Shown piece by piece: positions 1-12,200 of a stretch of DNA of 64,000 bases (position 1 is its first letter; each line of letters starts with the position of its first letter). The notes beneath the pieces are model-generated. The model had not been told where the DNA came from and ran no database searches. It was given only the letters and a program-made list of their open reading frames with translations. Source of the DNA: Suillus spraguei (taxonomy: Eukaryota > Basidiomycota > Agaricomycetes > Boletales > Suillaceae); NCBI GenBank assembly GCA_016800925.1, contig JABCPU010000301.1, positions 19,044 to 83,043 of the forward strand. The letters run 5' to 3'. The translations under genes and the position numbers were made by a program.

Positions 1-453
1 GTGACTTAAAGCGGAAAGTGGCTTAAGTCCGGAGGAGGCAGAATGAGTAGAATCTAAGATGATATTTGAACTAAGGTTCTACGGAGATCTACAAGTGGTT
101 TATATACTGTAAGTATCTAAGACGGATAATCAGCAAGTCCGGGACCGAGGGCTATGTATGAAGTGTAATGGGAGTCTATTAGTTAATGCACAGCGGATCA
201 ATAAGCATGAATCGGAAATGAACACAGGAAATGGATCAGTAACACAGGACGGAAATATAAACAGCTGGAATACCAGAAACAGGAGGAATGACGAAAGGAG
301 ATAGATGCAGATATACACAAGGGAGTTAAGGTGCGAGAAGTGAGCACATTCGGATGGGTGGTCCGGGCAGGATCTGTGGACCGGACAGATATGAAATCGA
401 TCGGATCTGATCGGATATGGTCGGATCTGAGATTAGAAGTATGGTATATGACA
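1..453 (+). mobile_element. 3' part of a large LTR (solo LTR or element end), cut by the window edge
   Basis: The last bases read GGTATATGACA, the same terminus as the complete solo LTR at 60289-61583. The two also share a run around 'tttatatactgta', a 'ccgaggctatg'-like stretch and repeated 'ggatcggatatgg' motifs, although overall similarity is moderate. I infer the right end of a TG...CA LTR of the same family. The left end lies outside the window, so target duplication and element completeness cannot be judged. No coding sequence is supported. Confidence 0.6.
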
Positions 454-1430
454 GGTTCGGCACATACAATATGTGGATCGAGGTCTTTCACATTGTTTTG
501 ACTGCCGACCCCCGAGCTCTGGCACTCGGGGTTCGGCACTCAACATGTGTAAATCAATATCATGGTATTGCCTCACATTGTGCTAACTCCCGGGTGCCGG
601 AGCTTGGGGTTCGGCAGTCAAAACAATGTGAAAGACCTCAATCCACATATTTTATGTGCCGAACCCTGAACTCCAGCACCCGGCACTCGGGACTCGGGAC
701 TTCCGAGCTCCGGCACCCGGCACTTGGCACTCGGGACTTGGTACTCATAATGTGAAAGATCTTGAGCAACATATTGTCAGTGCTGAACCCTGAACCCCGG
801 CACCCAGCACTCGCAACTCGGGACTCAGAACAATGTGAGGCAATAGACACCTATTGATCCACACATTCTAAGTGCCGAACTCCGAACTCTGAAATCTGGT
901 AGTCTACTATTTAGGGGTTCACGGTTCGGTACTCGGGCTTTTGCACTTGAGACCGAAAACAATGTTAGGCAATATAATGACTTTGATCCACACATTTTTG
1001 GTAGATATCTTTTTCATCTCAAATCTCGAATCTCGAGTGCTGAACCCCCAATCCCGAAATCTGGTAGTCTACAATTTCGGGGTTCGGTCCTCGGGACTCA
1101 GACACATGTCAGGCAACAACAAAACTTTGATCCACACGTTTTTGGTAGATGTCTGTTTTGTCTCGAATCTCGAGTTTCTAGTTTCTAGTTTCAGTACTCT
1201 GCACCCGCACCCGGCACTCAGCACTAGATGACTCCACACATGGACTTTAAATCTTTCACCTTGTGTGTTGTGTTTCGGGTGTCCGGGTATCTGGAATTCA
1301 GGAAATCTCTAGTTTGCATCTCCAGTTTCGAGTTCCTGGATTTGGGACTTGGCACCTGGCACCCGGCACCTCAATTATCGATGAATGTCAGACATGATGA
1401 ATTCAGGTTTTCGTGCTTCAGGGTTTAGAT
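454..1430. repeat. Degenerate G+C-rich repeat field with an internal inverted repeat
   Basis: Short units related to 'cggcactcgggactcgg' and 'ccgaactccgaac' recur on both strands, mixed with repeated 'gatccacacattttt' and 'caatgtgaaag' phrases. The stretch at about 455-522 reappears inverted at about 603-664, sharing a core of the type 'cagtcaaaacaatgtgaaag'. Open frames here are repeat-derived and show no protein-family signal. Confidence 0.7.
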
Positions 1431-1529
1431 TTTGGTGGTTGATGGTAGGTATATGCACTCATAGGGTGCATGTATCCTATGTGTTTGATTCTCTGGTGGC
1501 TACATCAGCTGTACGTCTTTATCATACAT

Positions 1530-1925
1530 ATCTAGGCCCACCCGTATATGTAATATATTTTACCTCAGCCCACCCGTCTATGTAAAATTCCCCCACATCG
1601 GCCCACCCGTATATGTAATATTCTCTCACCTCGGCCCACCCGTCTATGCAATAATATTTGCCTTGCGTCTCTCTTCAGCCCAGCTGTCTATAATATCCTA
1701 CTCTACATACTACCCAGATGAGCCCACCCATCTCTGTCAGATTTTATATCCCCCTGGCCCATCCGTCAACATCAGAAATCATGTTTCCCTCGGCCCACCC
1801 GTCTCTCCCGAAAATACAAGTCTCCCGGCCCACCCGTCTCCATCGGAAATAATATTCCCCCCAGCCCATCCGTCAACATCGAGGATATACATAACCTCGG
1901 CCCATCATCCACTGGCCCGTCTTTG
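1530..1925. repeat. Minisatellite of 'ggcccacccgtc' units
   Basis: About ten imperfect copies of a unit with the core 'tcggcccacccgtctatg' follow at roughly 30-45-base spacing, each followed by an A+T-rich tail. The array ends shortly before the truncated gypsy pol. No gene is supported. Confidence 0.8.
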
Positions 1926-1974
1926 ACAGGATATTATGTGGGTCAGGTGACCCGTATAGTACGGAGTTTGTCAC

Positions 1975-4560
1975 TGAAGGGGCTCTCACCGAGCCTTAGC
2001 TGAAGAATCTTGGGACCTTACCACCTTCCAGACACCTCTCGGCACTTTTCAACTTACTGCATTACCTATGGGATGGACAGATTCTCCCACGGTCTTTCAA
2101 AATGACGTCGCATTCATCCTTCAACATGAAATCGATATCGCACCAAATTTTCAAGATGATGTTAATGTTCTCAGCTCTCGCACATGATATGAGCTCTTGG
2201 ACGGCACTTTTGAGACCATTCCCGAGAATTCCGGCATTCGACGATTCATTTGGGAGCACTGCTTAGATGTGAATAGAGTTTTACACCGTCTTAAGCATGC
2301 AGGAGCCACGGTCTCAGCAAAGAAGCTTTTTAGTTGTGTACCTGAGGTTATCATTGTCGGCCAGCGCTGTACTTATGAGGGACGCATTCCCAATGACTCG
2401 AAAGTCGTCAAGATCAAGAACTGGCCTCCCTGCACGACACGATCTGAAGTCCGTGGATTTTCAGGCACTGCAGGAACAGTCCGCAACTGGATTAAGAACT
2501 ACGCCCTACTCGCATGCCCGCTTACTAATCTCACTCGCAATGCTGTGCCTTTTGTTTGGGATGAAAATGCGCAGACCTCCATGAACACCCTTAAACATGC
2601 CATCATTAATTCACCCGCTATTCGACCCATCAATTATCATAGCTCTAATCCCGTCATTCTAGCCGTCGACTCCTCCCATATTGCCTACGGTTGGATTCTG
2701 CTTCAGCTCGACAACGAAAATTGTCGTCGACCATCTCGTTTCGGCTCGATTACTTGGAATGACCGAGAATCTTGCTACTCACAAGCAAAAATCGAACTTT
2801 ATGGTCTATTTCGCGCACTCAAAGCTACCAAAGACTGGACAATCGGAATCAAGAATTTTATTATCGAAGTTGACGCAAAATATATTAAGGGTATGCTCAA
2901 TAACCCTGACATTCAGCCAAACGCAGCTGTTAATCGTTGGATCGCAGGAATCTTATTATTTGACTTCATGCTCAAACATGTTTTGGGATCGAAGCACACT
3001 GGCCCTGATGGTCTCTCACGCCATCGTCAAGCACTGGAAGATGAAGATTTCGACGAAGAAGATTTGGGAGAAGTTGAAGAGTGGATAGATGAAGTCCTTA
3101 GCTATGGGATATGGACAGTGATGGATTCTCACAACGGAAGTCTCGGAATGATGACCAAGGCTCAGGTTTTCAATTCTATGAAAGCCAACATCAGTACTGA
3201 CCTTGAATTCCCGTGCAACGAAGGTTCCAAATGGTGCGATGATGACCTTCGGGCCATTCAGCATTATCTCGAGACGCTCGCATTACCTTCGGGTATGCAG
3301 CTCTCAGCTCACTCTCGTTTTCTTAAATGAGCAGCACAATTTTTTGTTCATAATACACAACTTTGGCGTCGTAATTCTGCAGGTCGTCATCAACTCATCA
3401 TTTTCCAAAATGACCGCTCTCGAATTCTCCAGCAGACTCACGACAATCTTGGACATAAAGGTTTCTATTCAACTCGAAAAACCATTGCTGATCGTTTTTG
3501 GTGGCCAACTCTCAATCACGACCTTTCGTGGTACCTTAAAACATGCCATCAGTGTCAGCTTCGATCTGTCGAGAAAGTTGTTCTCCCACCTACAGTTGCC
3601 ATTCCCGCACCTTTGTTTCACAAAGCCTATACCAACTCAATGCATATGCCAACCTCGCACGGACATTCCTACATTGTTCAAGCTTGTTGTTCACTTTCAG
3701 CATGGCCCGAATGGCGAATGCTATGGAGAGAGACTGGTCGCATGCTGGGAAATTTTATCTTTGAAGACTTATTGTGCCGTTGGGGAGGACTTGAAGAGAT
3801 AGTTACAGACAACGGGACTCCGTTTGTGGCTGCGCTCGACTGGCTCGCATCGAAATACCATATCTGTCACATCCGCATTTCAGCCTATAACTCTAAAGCC
3901 AATGGAATCGTCGAACGTTCGCATTGAACGATCCATGACTCACTTGTTAAAGCTTGTCAAGGTGACATCACCCAATGGCCAGTATTTGCGCCACATATCT
4001 TTTGGGCAGACCGCATCACCACTCGCAAATCGACGGGACACACGCCATTTTATATGGCGCACGGCATCGAACCTCTGCTTCCGCTCGACATAACAGAAGC
4101 AACATTCCTCATAGCTGACATCACCGAAATCATCCCTACCCACGAACTTATTGCAGCCCACGCACGACAGCTTGCCAAACGAGATGAAGACCTTGCACAC
4201 ATTCACAAGCGCGTCCTTGCAAGTCGTTATGCCTCTGTGAAAGATTTCGAGCGTCGTTTTTCAAACATCATCAAGGACCGACACTTTGAACCAGGCAAGC
4301 TCATTTTAGTCCTTAACAAGAAGATTGAGCCGTCGTCGAATGCAAAGTGCAAGCCACGCTACTTTGGTCCCATGGTTGTCGTTTCACGAAACACAAACGG
4401 CGTGTATTGTCTTGCAGAGGTCGACGGCGCTGTGTCCAAGCTCAAATTTGCTGCGTTTTGTCTCATCCCCTATCACTCACATTCCCCGACTACACTCGAA
4501 GTCACTCAGATTATCGATGCAGACGCAATCACAGGGATGATAGGATTATTCAATGTATAG
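1975..4560 (+). pseudogene. 5'-truncated Ty3/gypsy pol (RT - RNase H - integrase)
   Basis: One reading frame runs from the middle of the reverse transcriptase to a stop at 4558-4560. It contains RT motifs (LPMGWTDSP, FQDDV in place of the usual F-I-D-D), the RT connection (KIKNWPPC, RNWIKNYALLACPL), RNase H (AVDSSHIAYGWIL, KYIKGMLNNPDIQPNAAVNRW), an integrase zinc-binding region, an integrase core (DNGTPF, ISAYNSKANGIVERSH) and a basic C-terminus. It is interrupted only by TGA at 2185, 3328 and 3925, each where relatives of this mushroom gypsy family carry arginine. Gag, protease and the first half of RT are absent; repeats abut the break. Not functional. Confidence 0.9.
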
Positions 4561-4603
4561 ATTTGTTTTGTGGATCGACCGAGGACGGTCGATATCTGTA
4601 GTT

Positions 4604-4612
4604 GGGGGGAGG
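4604..4612 (+). other. Polypurine tract of the truncated gypsy element
   Basis: A GGGGGGAGG run lies immediately before the TG of the 3' LTR, the usual place for plus-strand DNA priming in LTR retrotransposons. Confidence 0.75.
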
Positions 4613-5250
4613 TGTAGTGATTACCAATTGGCTGACACCGGAAAGTGCCGTTTCGACGCTTACCTCTACCACCATCAGCATCAATGCACTGCCAAGTCAG
4701 TCAGCACGGACCTCACCTCCTTTTCGTCTCTAATTCTTTGTCGCTACTGACTCGTTCGACCCTTATTATTCTTTGTCACCATCGCCCCATTCTCAGTTCG
4801 CCGTCTCCGAATCTGTCAAGTCCCACTATCCCGCTCTCGTCAATTTGTCAATACCATACCCTTTTATATCACCACTCACTCAATCGTTTCGTATGCTCTT
4901 CCCTTTCAGTCTACTCTACCCTGTCAGGCACGACGCCACTCCCTTCAGCGCCCATCATCACATAAACAATTCGGCATAGCTATACCCGACCCTTAGTATT
5001 TCGAAGTATAAAAGTAGCCCATGTACACTCACTACGACAGGCAAATATACCAGTCTCCCAGTCTCAGTCTCAGTCTCGCACTCGCTATCTAAATTGTATC
5101 GCTATATCCATCGTTTATCGTCTCGCACTCGTCTCGATCATTATCGCATAACATTTGTTAACGCTAATCTATTTCTATAGCGTTTCAGCATCACACTAGC
5201 GGTCTCCACACCCCTTTGAACTCACAGCGAGAGCCACTTAGGTTCTTACA
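4613..5250 (+). mobile_element. 3' LTR of the truncated gypsy element
   Basis: It begins TGTAGTGATTACC directly after the polypurine tract and ends ...GGTTCTTACA. The right boundary comes from two facts: similarity to the inverted LTR relic at 38439-39045 runs to that point, and Helitron coding sequence resumes at the next base. The 638-bp LTR carries a TATA-like 'agtataaaag' near 5005. The 5' LTR is missing, so the target duplication cannot be verified. Confidence 0.75.
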
Positions 5251-5649
5251 GAAATGTCCATCCCCAACTCTATGAGGCTGTGGAGAAATACATGCTTCAT
5301 GGCCCCTGCTCTCCAGAATGTTGCTTGGAGAATAGATGTTGCAAAAAGCACTTTCCAAAGTCTTTCTGTGCCCAGATATTTATGAAGGAAGATGGCTATC
5401 CAGAGTATGCAAGACCTGACAATGGTCACACTGTCCAGAAGAATAACACTGTCTTTACCAACAAAGATGTTGTTCCTCACCCTCCACAACTCCTGGTGGA
5501 ATTCAACTGCCACATCAATCTTGAAGTCTGCACTTCCATCAAGTCTGTGAAATACATCCACAAGTACATCTACAAGGGAAATGACTGTGCCACTTTGGAG
5601 ATGCCAGGACCAGTGGATGAGGTCAAAACCTATCTTGACTCCAGATACA
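5251..5649 (+). pseudogene. Helitron Rep/helicase gene, upstream fragment
   Basis: The encoded peptide (NVHPQLYEAVEKYMLHGPC, CLENRCCKKHFPKSFC, VEFNCHINLEVC, KYIHKYIYKGND) is typical of the Helitron_like_N region in Rep/Pif1 proteins of rolling-circle transposons. It starts abruptly after the gypsy LTR and stops at the chromodomain gypsy insertion. The same gene continues at 12196 in the matching frame across the ATACA target duplication. Everything N-terminal to this fragment is missing. Confidence 0.85.
5645..5649. repeat. Left target-site duplication, ATACA
   Basis: The five bases before the left LTR (TG at 5650) equal the five after the right LTR (12196-12200), as expected for integrase-mediated insertion of a Ty3/gypsy element. 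Confidence 0.9.
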
Positions 5650-6127
5650 TGTCACAACCCACAAACGAATTAACGCAAGGGCAGAGACTAGGACTCAAAC
5701 TAAGGTTATCACAGAGAGAGAGAGAGAGGAGCAAGGACGTCTTGGATTGCTACAGGTGTAGATACAAGAGGTTTGAACTAAAGAACTACTACAGCGAAAC
5801 TAGCTAACTATATACATATATTGAAACTGAGATATAAACTGAGTTTGAAACTACTAACCAATCATAAAATAGAAATGAGAATCGTACAATGTGATGGTTG
5901 TGACATTGTTATGACATCATATTCTAGAAGGTTCTAAGATCACGTGATACTATCTTATCTTATCTTATCCGATAGCATCATAAAAGATCTCTTCATCTTC
6001 ATCAGGAAGTTCGGTTATAGAAGCGGTTATAGAAATTTCGATGGAGTTTGTGTTTGTCTTAGCGCTGGGTTTAGATGCTTTAGGAAAATTGAGAAAGAGT
6101 AGTGATTTGTATTTGGAATTCGTGACA
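5650..6127 (-). mobile_element. 3' LTR of the chromovirus
   Basis: It begins TGTCACAACCC and ends ATTCGTGACA on the plus strand, with perfect TGTCA/TGACA ends, 478 bp. It differs from the partner LTR at a GA-repeat length, an A-run length and three substitutions, two of them CpG transitions. Confidence 0.95.
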
Positions 6128-9100
6128 TTACCCCCTCTCTAGGATGAGCGTCATTGTGAATGTATGAAGGTCTGATGTTACGTGTTCTCCATTTCTTGAA
6201 ATCTTCCGAATTAAGTATAGAACCTTGAATTCTTTTGGTTTTAGCCGCCGTGGGATTCTTTTTGTGAAACTCCGCTATAAGAATCGGGGAATTCTTTACG
6301 TTTTCTTCTGGTTCCCATGTCGACTCTTCTATCAGATATCCTTCCCATTTTACTCGGTATTGCAGCTTTCCTCGGAATAATCGGCTATCTAATACTTCTT
6401 CTACAACAAATTCTTCCTGATCGTCAACTATGTCAGGAGGTGGTTGGGTGGGTTGAGAATGAGGGATCATTTGAGATGCATAGTATGGGGTGAGTAATTG
6501 AACATGAAAAACCGGATGGATCTGATAATTTGCTGGCAATTTCAATTTATAGTTCACCTCGCCAATCTTCTCTAGTATTTCAAAGGGCCCAAGACGACGA
6601 TCTGACAATTTTTGACTTGGACGATGTTGTTTAATGTTTTTTGCGTCTAGCCAGACTTTGTCTCCCTTTTTATACTGTGGTGCGTCTTTTACTCCTTTGT
6701 CATAGAACCGTTTCATTCGTTCATTGACTAGTTTCAAAGTATTTTCCGCATCATCTCTTGCTTCTTTCATTTGATCCACTCTTTCATCGGCAACAGGAAT
6801 ATGGGAGTTGGAATTAGGAGATATCGTGAATTCTGGATTATATCCATATAGAACTTTGAAAGGGCTATGACCAGTGACTGTGATTGCATTATTATGCGAG
6901 AATTCTGCAATCGGTAACCAAGATACCCAATCATTTTGTCTATAAGAGGTAAACAGGCGTAAATATTGTTCAACTTCTTGATTTACACGTTCTGTTTGTC
7001 CGTCGTATGGGGATGATAGGCGGTCGAAGCAGACCATTTTGTGCCTAATCTTTTTGACATTTGTCCCATAAATTTCGATACGAACTGTGTTCCTCTATCT
7101 GAAATCACTTTCTTTGGTGTTCCATGATGTTTCCATACATTCTTTAAAAATAGCTCGGCAATTTCCTTCGAGTCTACTTCTTTATTGGTGGGAATGAAGT
7201 GTGCTTGTTTCGTAAATCGATCAACGACAACAAAAATGCTATCACACCCTTCACTCTTTGGTAGGTCCACAATCAGGTCACATGTAATCGTTTGCCAAGG
7301 TCCTTCTGGAACTTCATTTGGCTGTAAAAGTCCCGTCGGTTTACTAGGATAGACCTTTGTTTGTCTGCAACGATCACAACCATCTACATAATCGTGAACA
7401 CTTTTTGTCATCATTGGCCACCAATAATTTCTGGAAATCAATTCTAAGGTTTTGGCATGTCCAGGATGTCCAGCCGGTGGTGAGTCATGGAATAACTCTA
7501 GAATTTCTCGGTGGATTTCTTTATCGTTTGGAACATAGACCAATCCTCAGAATAACACCAATCCATCTTGAACATTCCATTCTTCGACTCCTCTACGCAA
7601 TTGCACTGGTGCTGCTTTTAATGTTTCTAGCGCTTTCATCACTTCAGGCTCTCGTTCTGTACTTTGTCTAATCTTTTTGAGAAGAGATTTTTCTCCTTCT
7701 ATAAGAACTTGGCCTCGTTTAGCAGCATTGATTTTGAAAAATTCCAGTTTAAGCAAAATGCGATCAGAATTGTCGTTTTCTACCCCCCCTCTGTGGTCTG
7801 ATCTCCGAGACAGACGATCGGCCTTATCATTGACTACACCAGGCTTATGTTGGAGTGTAAATTCATACTCCGCCAGGAACAGACTCCATCTGGCTTGCCT
7901 TCGTGTCAATTTTTGACTCGTCATGAAATACTCAAGATTCTTATGATCAGTCCAGATCTCCACAGGTTGAGGTGCTCCCTGCACATAGTGCCTCCACTCT
8001 TCTAACGCTCAAATGATTGCTAACAATTCTTTGTCATGAATGTCATAATTTCGTTCTGCATCATTCATTGACTTTGAATAATAAGCGACAGGATGCCATA
8101 GTCCGTCTTCCATCTGTTGAGAAAGTACTGCACCAGATGCATAGTCAGAAGCATCGGTCTCTATTCTTTTCTTTTTCTCAACATCTGGCATTACTAGGAG
8201 CGGAGCTTCTGTGAATCGTTTCTTTAATTCATCAAATGCATGTTGTTTCTCCGTCCAATTCCATGGAACATCTTTTCTTAGCAAATCATTCATTGGTCTG
8301 GCTATATCCAAGAACCCCAGTATGAATCTTCAATAGAAGTTGGCAAAACCCATGAATGCTTGTATGTCTTTTACGCATTTGGGAACAGGCCATTTTAATA
8401 CTCCTTCTACTTTCACAGGATCCATAGATACATTGCCTTTTTCCACGATCAACCCTAATAATTCGACTTTAGACTGTTCGAAACTACATTTCTCTGGTTT
8501 TAAGAACAGGTCGTTATCTTTTAATCGTTTGAGTACTTCTCGTATGACTTTTCGGTGTTGCTCCTTATTTCCATTTGTAAAGACCAAGATGTCATCGATG
8601 TAGACAATGACCGTCTTTCCATCAATGAGATCTCTAAATATTTCGTTCATCATGGTCTGGAAAGTTGCTGGAGAATTTGTCAACCCAAAATACATTATGG
8701 TTGGTTCATGGTGACCAAAAGGCGTTTTGAAGGCTGCTTTCCACTCGTCTCCTTCTTTCATCCGAATATTATTGTATCCCCATCGTACATCCATTTTAGA
8801 GTACATTGTGGCACCAGTTAAAGCATCAATTAGATCTTGAGATCTCGGTAAAGGATACGCATTTTTGACCGTTTTCTCATTGAGCTTTCTATAGTCCATT
8901 ACTGGTCGTAATTTGCCATCTTTTTTTGGCCACAAAGAAGAAAGGTGCTGCAACAGGAGATTGTGAATCTCTAATACATCCTAATGCAGTTTCGGCTTTT
9001 AACCAATCTTTCAGTGTGTCCATTTCTTTGGGTGATAAAGGATACAGTTTTGCATTCGGTGGAAGATCATTCTCATCTTTGAGATCTATCGCATGATCCC

Positions 9101-9830
9101 ATTTCTTTCTTTCAGGAAATCTCTTTGATTCCTCTTCTGAGAATACACCCAGGTAATCGTGAAGCCAGTCTGGAACCATTTCTTCTACAGACTTTTTCTT
9201 CTTAGTAGCTTCCTCTGCTACTTTTTGTTCTGTGGCGATAGAAGCTTTATATCTAATCTATTCATTCTTTGGACTATCTTCATCCTCTATTTCTTCAACC
9301 ATCGCCCTCTTCTTCGCCATGCCTTTGTCGTCATCTTCCTCTTCCGTGGGAATCAGATCTGGCAAGTCACCCTGTTTTTGGGTTTTTCGTTTTTCTCTAT
9401 TTTTTTGTCTTTTTTCTTTTTTAGTCTCACACTTGATTGGGCATCGTGTAAGAGCAAATCGTCCTGCGTTCCAATCAATCTCCGGATTATGATACCTTAG
9501 CCAATCTATACCGATAATAACATCATCGCTTCCTAGATCTGTAACCATGAAGGCTGCTTTGTCTTCTTCATGATCTCCAATCTTTAATCCTATTTCAGCG
9601 AATCTTGTCATAGCTCCAGCGGCATTTAAGGAACCATCAATGTTCTTGACTGGTATGGGACACAATAATTTACGACACCGAACATCATTGTTCTTCACAA
9701 ATCTTTCGCTTATAAATAATGTTGATGCACCACAATCCACAAGTGCTTTTACGTCTGCTTGTCTGTTCTTTCCTTTCAGTGTAATTGGAATGTAAAAATG
9801 CTCTGATTTGGATCATATATACACTTCCGT
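6027..9830 (-). pseudogene. Chromovirus pol: protease, reverse transcriptase, RNase H, integrase, chromodomain
   Basis: In order on the minus strand: an aspartic protease motif (DCGAS near 9740); reverse transcriptase with YIDDILVF and LRPVMDYRKLN; RNase H (ETDASDYASGAVLSQQ, WTDHKNLEYF); integrase with an HHCC zinc finger and core (CDLIVDLPKS, VVVDRFTKQAHF, ISDRGTQFVS); and a C-terminal chromodomain (EVLDSRLFRGKLQYRVKWEGY) near 6420-6280. TGA stops at 8330, 8009 and 7547 lie in one otherwise open frame at arginine positions. A TAG near 9258 and frameshifts near 8930 and 7000 add to the damage. The frame runs about 100 nt into the 3' LTR. In autonomous relatives the chromodomain can direct integration to histone-marked chromatin. 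Confidence 0.92.
6128..6142 (-). other. Polypurine tract of the chromovirus
   Basis: Read on the minus strand, AGAGAGGGGGTAA precedes the TGTCACG start of the 3' LTR. It lies inside the pol reading frame (around residues HPREGV). Confidence 0.75.
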
Positions 9831-9904
9831 TACATCTGAAAAACTAGAAAGAATAGAGAATCAATTGTTTGGGTCTAGGTCTGCAGACTCTGACTTCAAC
9901 CCTT

Positions 9905-10942
9905 CTAAAAACCCTTGCCTTCTTTGGAGGATAACCAGTCCTTGAACCATTTAGGCGCGGTTTCTTCTTCGGCAGATGATGCCTTCACTTGCGCTGATTT
10001 CGGCGCTTCTTTACAGTTCCTAGCCATGTGGCCTTCTCCACCGCATCTGTAACATTTGAAAGCACCAGGCTTTCCTTGCGGTTTGGGGGCATTCTTTTGC
10101 CTTCCGGAGTCGACATCCATAGTGTCACTGTTACTGGGTCCAGCCCTTGATGAAGAAGGAACTCCACTGTTAGATTTAGGAGTCCACCAGGTGTTTCACT
10201 TCTTCTCTGCATCCAACTCTTCAAAGTTTTGCCCAATTTCTACTGCTCTTTCGACCAATTTATTGAAAGTGTTCTTGTCTTTGAGCGCAACATGAGCGAG
10301 TTGTTCTTTGATCTGGGTTTGTAGACCAGATCGGAGTTTGAGGCAGAGGTCGTAGTCTGAGAAGTTTGTGAATACCGACTTTTGTTTGAAGGATGCAACG
10401 TATTCTGGAACAGAACTAGATCCTTGCCTAAGGGTCTCTAATTCTCTGATGGCCTTTGCTTCTTTGTTCTCATCTTTAAACATGCGTGAGAACTCCTCTA
10501 AGAAGTCTTTGAAGTCCAATTCTCCTGCAGCTTGTTTCTTAACATAAGGTTCTGCCCATTTTCCGGCATTTCCCTTAAGATAAGACAACATTAAGCTGAG
10601 ATGTTGTTGTTGCGTTGCATTGGGATATTGTGTGAGGTAGAGGGATACTTGTGCCAAGAATGTTTCGACGTCGATGGAATCTTTTCCTCCAGTGAACTCT
10701 GTTGGCTTCGCAATTTTAGGAGCTCCTCCTGTTGATGTAGGTTTTGCTTCCAATTCATCAATTCTTTCCCTATATTGACGAAGTTCTTCGTGGAGTTTTT
10801 CATTCTGGTCTTGTAAGACATCATTCATATTCCTGAGTCTTTGAACTTGCTCTTGGACTGGAGCAATCGCAACATTGATAGCATTTGCGATATACTCAGC
10901 CAAAGCTTGTTCGTTGTGAATGGTAGTGGCAGGAGCAGACAT
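9905..10942 (-). pseudogene. Chromovirus gag with zinc knuckle
   Basis: Starts with MSAPATTIHNEQALAEY. A coiled-coil (about residues 25-70, VQRLRNMNDVLQDQNEKL) is followed by a retrotransposon Gag domain (about residues 85-210, including WAEPYVKK and LRQGSSSVPEYVASF) and one CCHC knuckle (CYRCGGEGHMARNC). The frame is open except for a TGA at 10196-10198, where arginine is expected, between capsid and nucleocapsid parts. The terminal TAG at 9905 may be the natural gag end, since pol lies in another frame. Confidence 0.9.
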
Positions 10943-11718
10943 AGTACCAGTTGTTTTCTGGAACCCAATGTACTGATGTCTGTGGTTGACTAGTCGTAAC
11001 GGTCAACCCGAATAGGAAAGATGGTGAAAAGGAGATGGGAAAAGAAGTATGTAAATGGAAAACTGAGCGGTCCCCGATATCTGATCAGATCTACCACGTA
11101 CTCAGGTCCTAAAGGGTTCTTTAATCAACCCAACTAGGCGCTTCCCTATTTACTAACTAAGAAAACTATAGTAAAGGTTTTTGTAATCTTCCAAGTGGGA
11201 AAAACTCGAGGGACACGGTGCTCTTCCAGCCGAAGCTTACAAGCGACCAGTCTATCTTGAACAACGAGGCAATTTTACTAAATACTTCGAAGAAGACTAG
11301 ACCTTCTATCGTATGAAGAGAAAACTATCATAAAAAGGAAACTATCATAGAGCTCAGCAGGCAGGGTCTTGGGCCAGCACTGAGGTCACGGATCGAACAC
11401 CTAATGTTGCTCATCCACCATCTACTAGCAGCAGCAATGTAAGGCTGGGCCTGGTAGAGGTCTACTAACTACAAAAGACTATTGGTAGAAAATGCGCTCA
11501 AATGAGCAAAGGGAAGAAGAAAGATCGCGACTTTTTTAGGGTCGGGCAAGACAAAACGTTTTGTACTGGCCTGTAAGTGTGAGTGCTTTTACAGACGCGT
11601 ACAGAAGATGATAAGAGACTTCTGAGAGTCGTCTACAATGGTACTATCGTTGAAGAGGAATCCAGAAGAAAAGTATGCAGTGGTATGCGAGTCGGAGTCC
11701 CCTAAAGTTCAAACCTAA
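10943..11718 (-). other. Chromovirus 5' leader, non-coding
   Basis: This is the stretch between the 5' LTR and the gag start. The bases following the LTR on the minus strand read TTAGGTTTGAACTTTAGGG. I could not match this to a specific tRNA 3' end, so the primer-binding site is unassigned. No coding sequence is supported. Confidence 0.6.
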
Positions 11719-12195
11719 TGTCACAACCCACAAACGAATTAATGCAAGGGCAGAGACTAGGACTCAAACTAAGGTTATCACAGAGAGAGAGAGAGGAGCA
11801 AGGACGTCTTGGATTGCTACAGGTGTAGATACAAGAGGTTTGAACTAAAGAACTACTACAGCGAAACTAGCTAACTATATACATATATTGAAACTGAGAT
11901 ATAAACTGAGTTTGAAACTACTAACCAATCATAAAATAGAAATGAGAATCGTACAATGTGATGGTTGTGACATTGTTATGACATCATATTCTAGAAGGTT
12001 CTAAGATCACGTGATACTATCTTATCTTATCTTATCCGATAGCATCATAAAAGATCTCTTCATCTTCATCAGGAAGTTCGGTTATAGAAGCGGTTATAGA
12101 GATTTCGATGGAGTTTGTGTTTGTCTTAGCGCTGGGTTTAGATGCTTTAGGAAAATTGAGAAAAGAGTAGTGATTTGTATTTGGAATTCATGACA
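11719..12195 (-). mobile_element. 5' LTR of the chromovirus
   Basis: 477 bp, TGTCACAACCC...ATTCATGACA on the plus strand, partner of 5650-6127. The Helitron gene resumes directly after the following target duplication. Confidence 0.95.
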
Positions 12196-12200
12196 ATACA
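12196..12200. repeat. Right target-site duplication, ATACA
   Basis: Identical to 5645-5649. Deleting the element plus one copy restores a continuous helicase reading frame (...LDSRY joined to ISSTEAAWHIFEF). Confidence 0.9.

Larger units (their letters stand above)
5650..12195 (-). mobile_element. Full-length chromodomain Ty3/gypsy retrotransposon (chromovirus)
   Basis: A 6.5-kb element inserted into the Helitron helicase gene. In element orientation (minus strand): 5' LTR 11719-12195, leader, gag 10942-9905, pol (protease, RT, RNase H, integrase, chromodomain), polypurine tract, 3' LTR 5650-6127, with a 5-bp duplication ATACA. The LTRs differ by three substitutions and two short indels over about 478 bp, so insertion is recent. 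Coding capacity is nevertheless lost through four TGA stops, a TAG near 9258 and two frameshifts (near 8930 and 7000). Confidence 0.95.

Noticed and set aside
454..1430. Open frames of 60-110 codons in the G+C-rich repeat field
   Set aside because: They consist of repeated 'cggcactcggg' units readable on both strands, with no family signal or splice context.
5700..5730. GA microsatellite in the LTR as a regulatory motif
   Set aside because: Only a length-variable (GA)n run differing by one unit between LTRs; no evidence of function.
9159..9500. Hydrophobic Phe/Ser-rich plus-strand frame that resembles a membrane protein
   Set aside because: It is the antisense of the Lys/Glu-rich linker of the chromovirus pol; the minus strand carries the real protein.
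11680..11718. tRNA primer-binding site of the chromovirus
   Set aside because: The sequence after the LTR could not be matched to a known tRNA 3' end or to a self-priming complement in the LTR.
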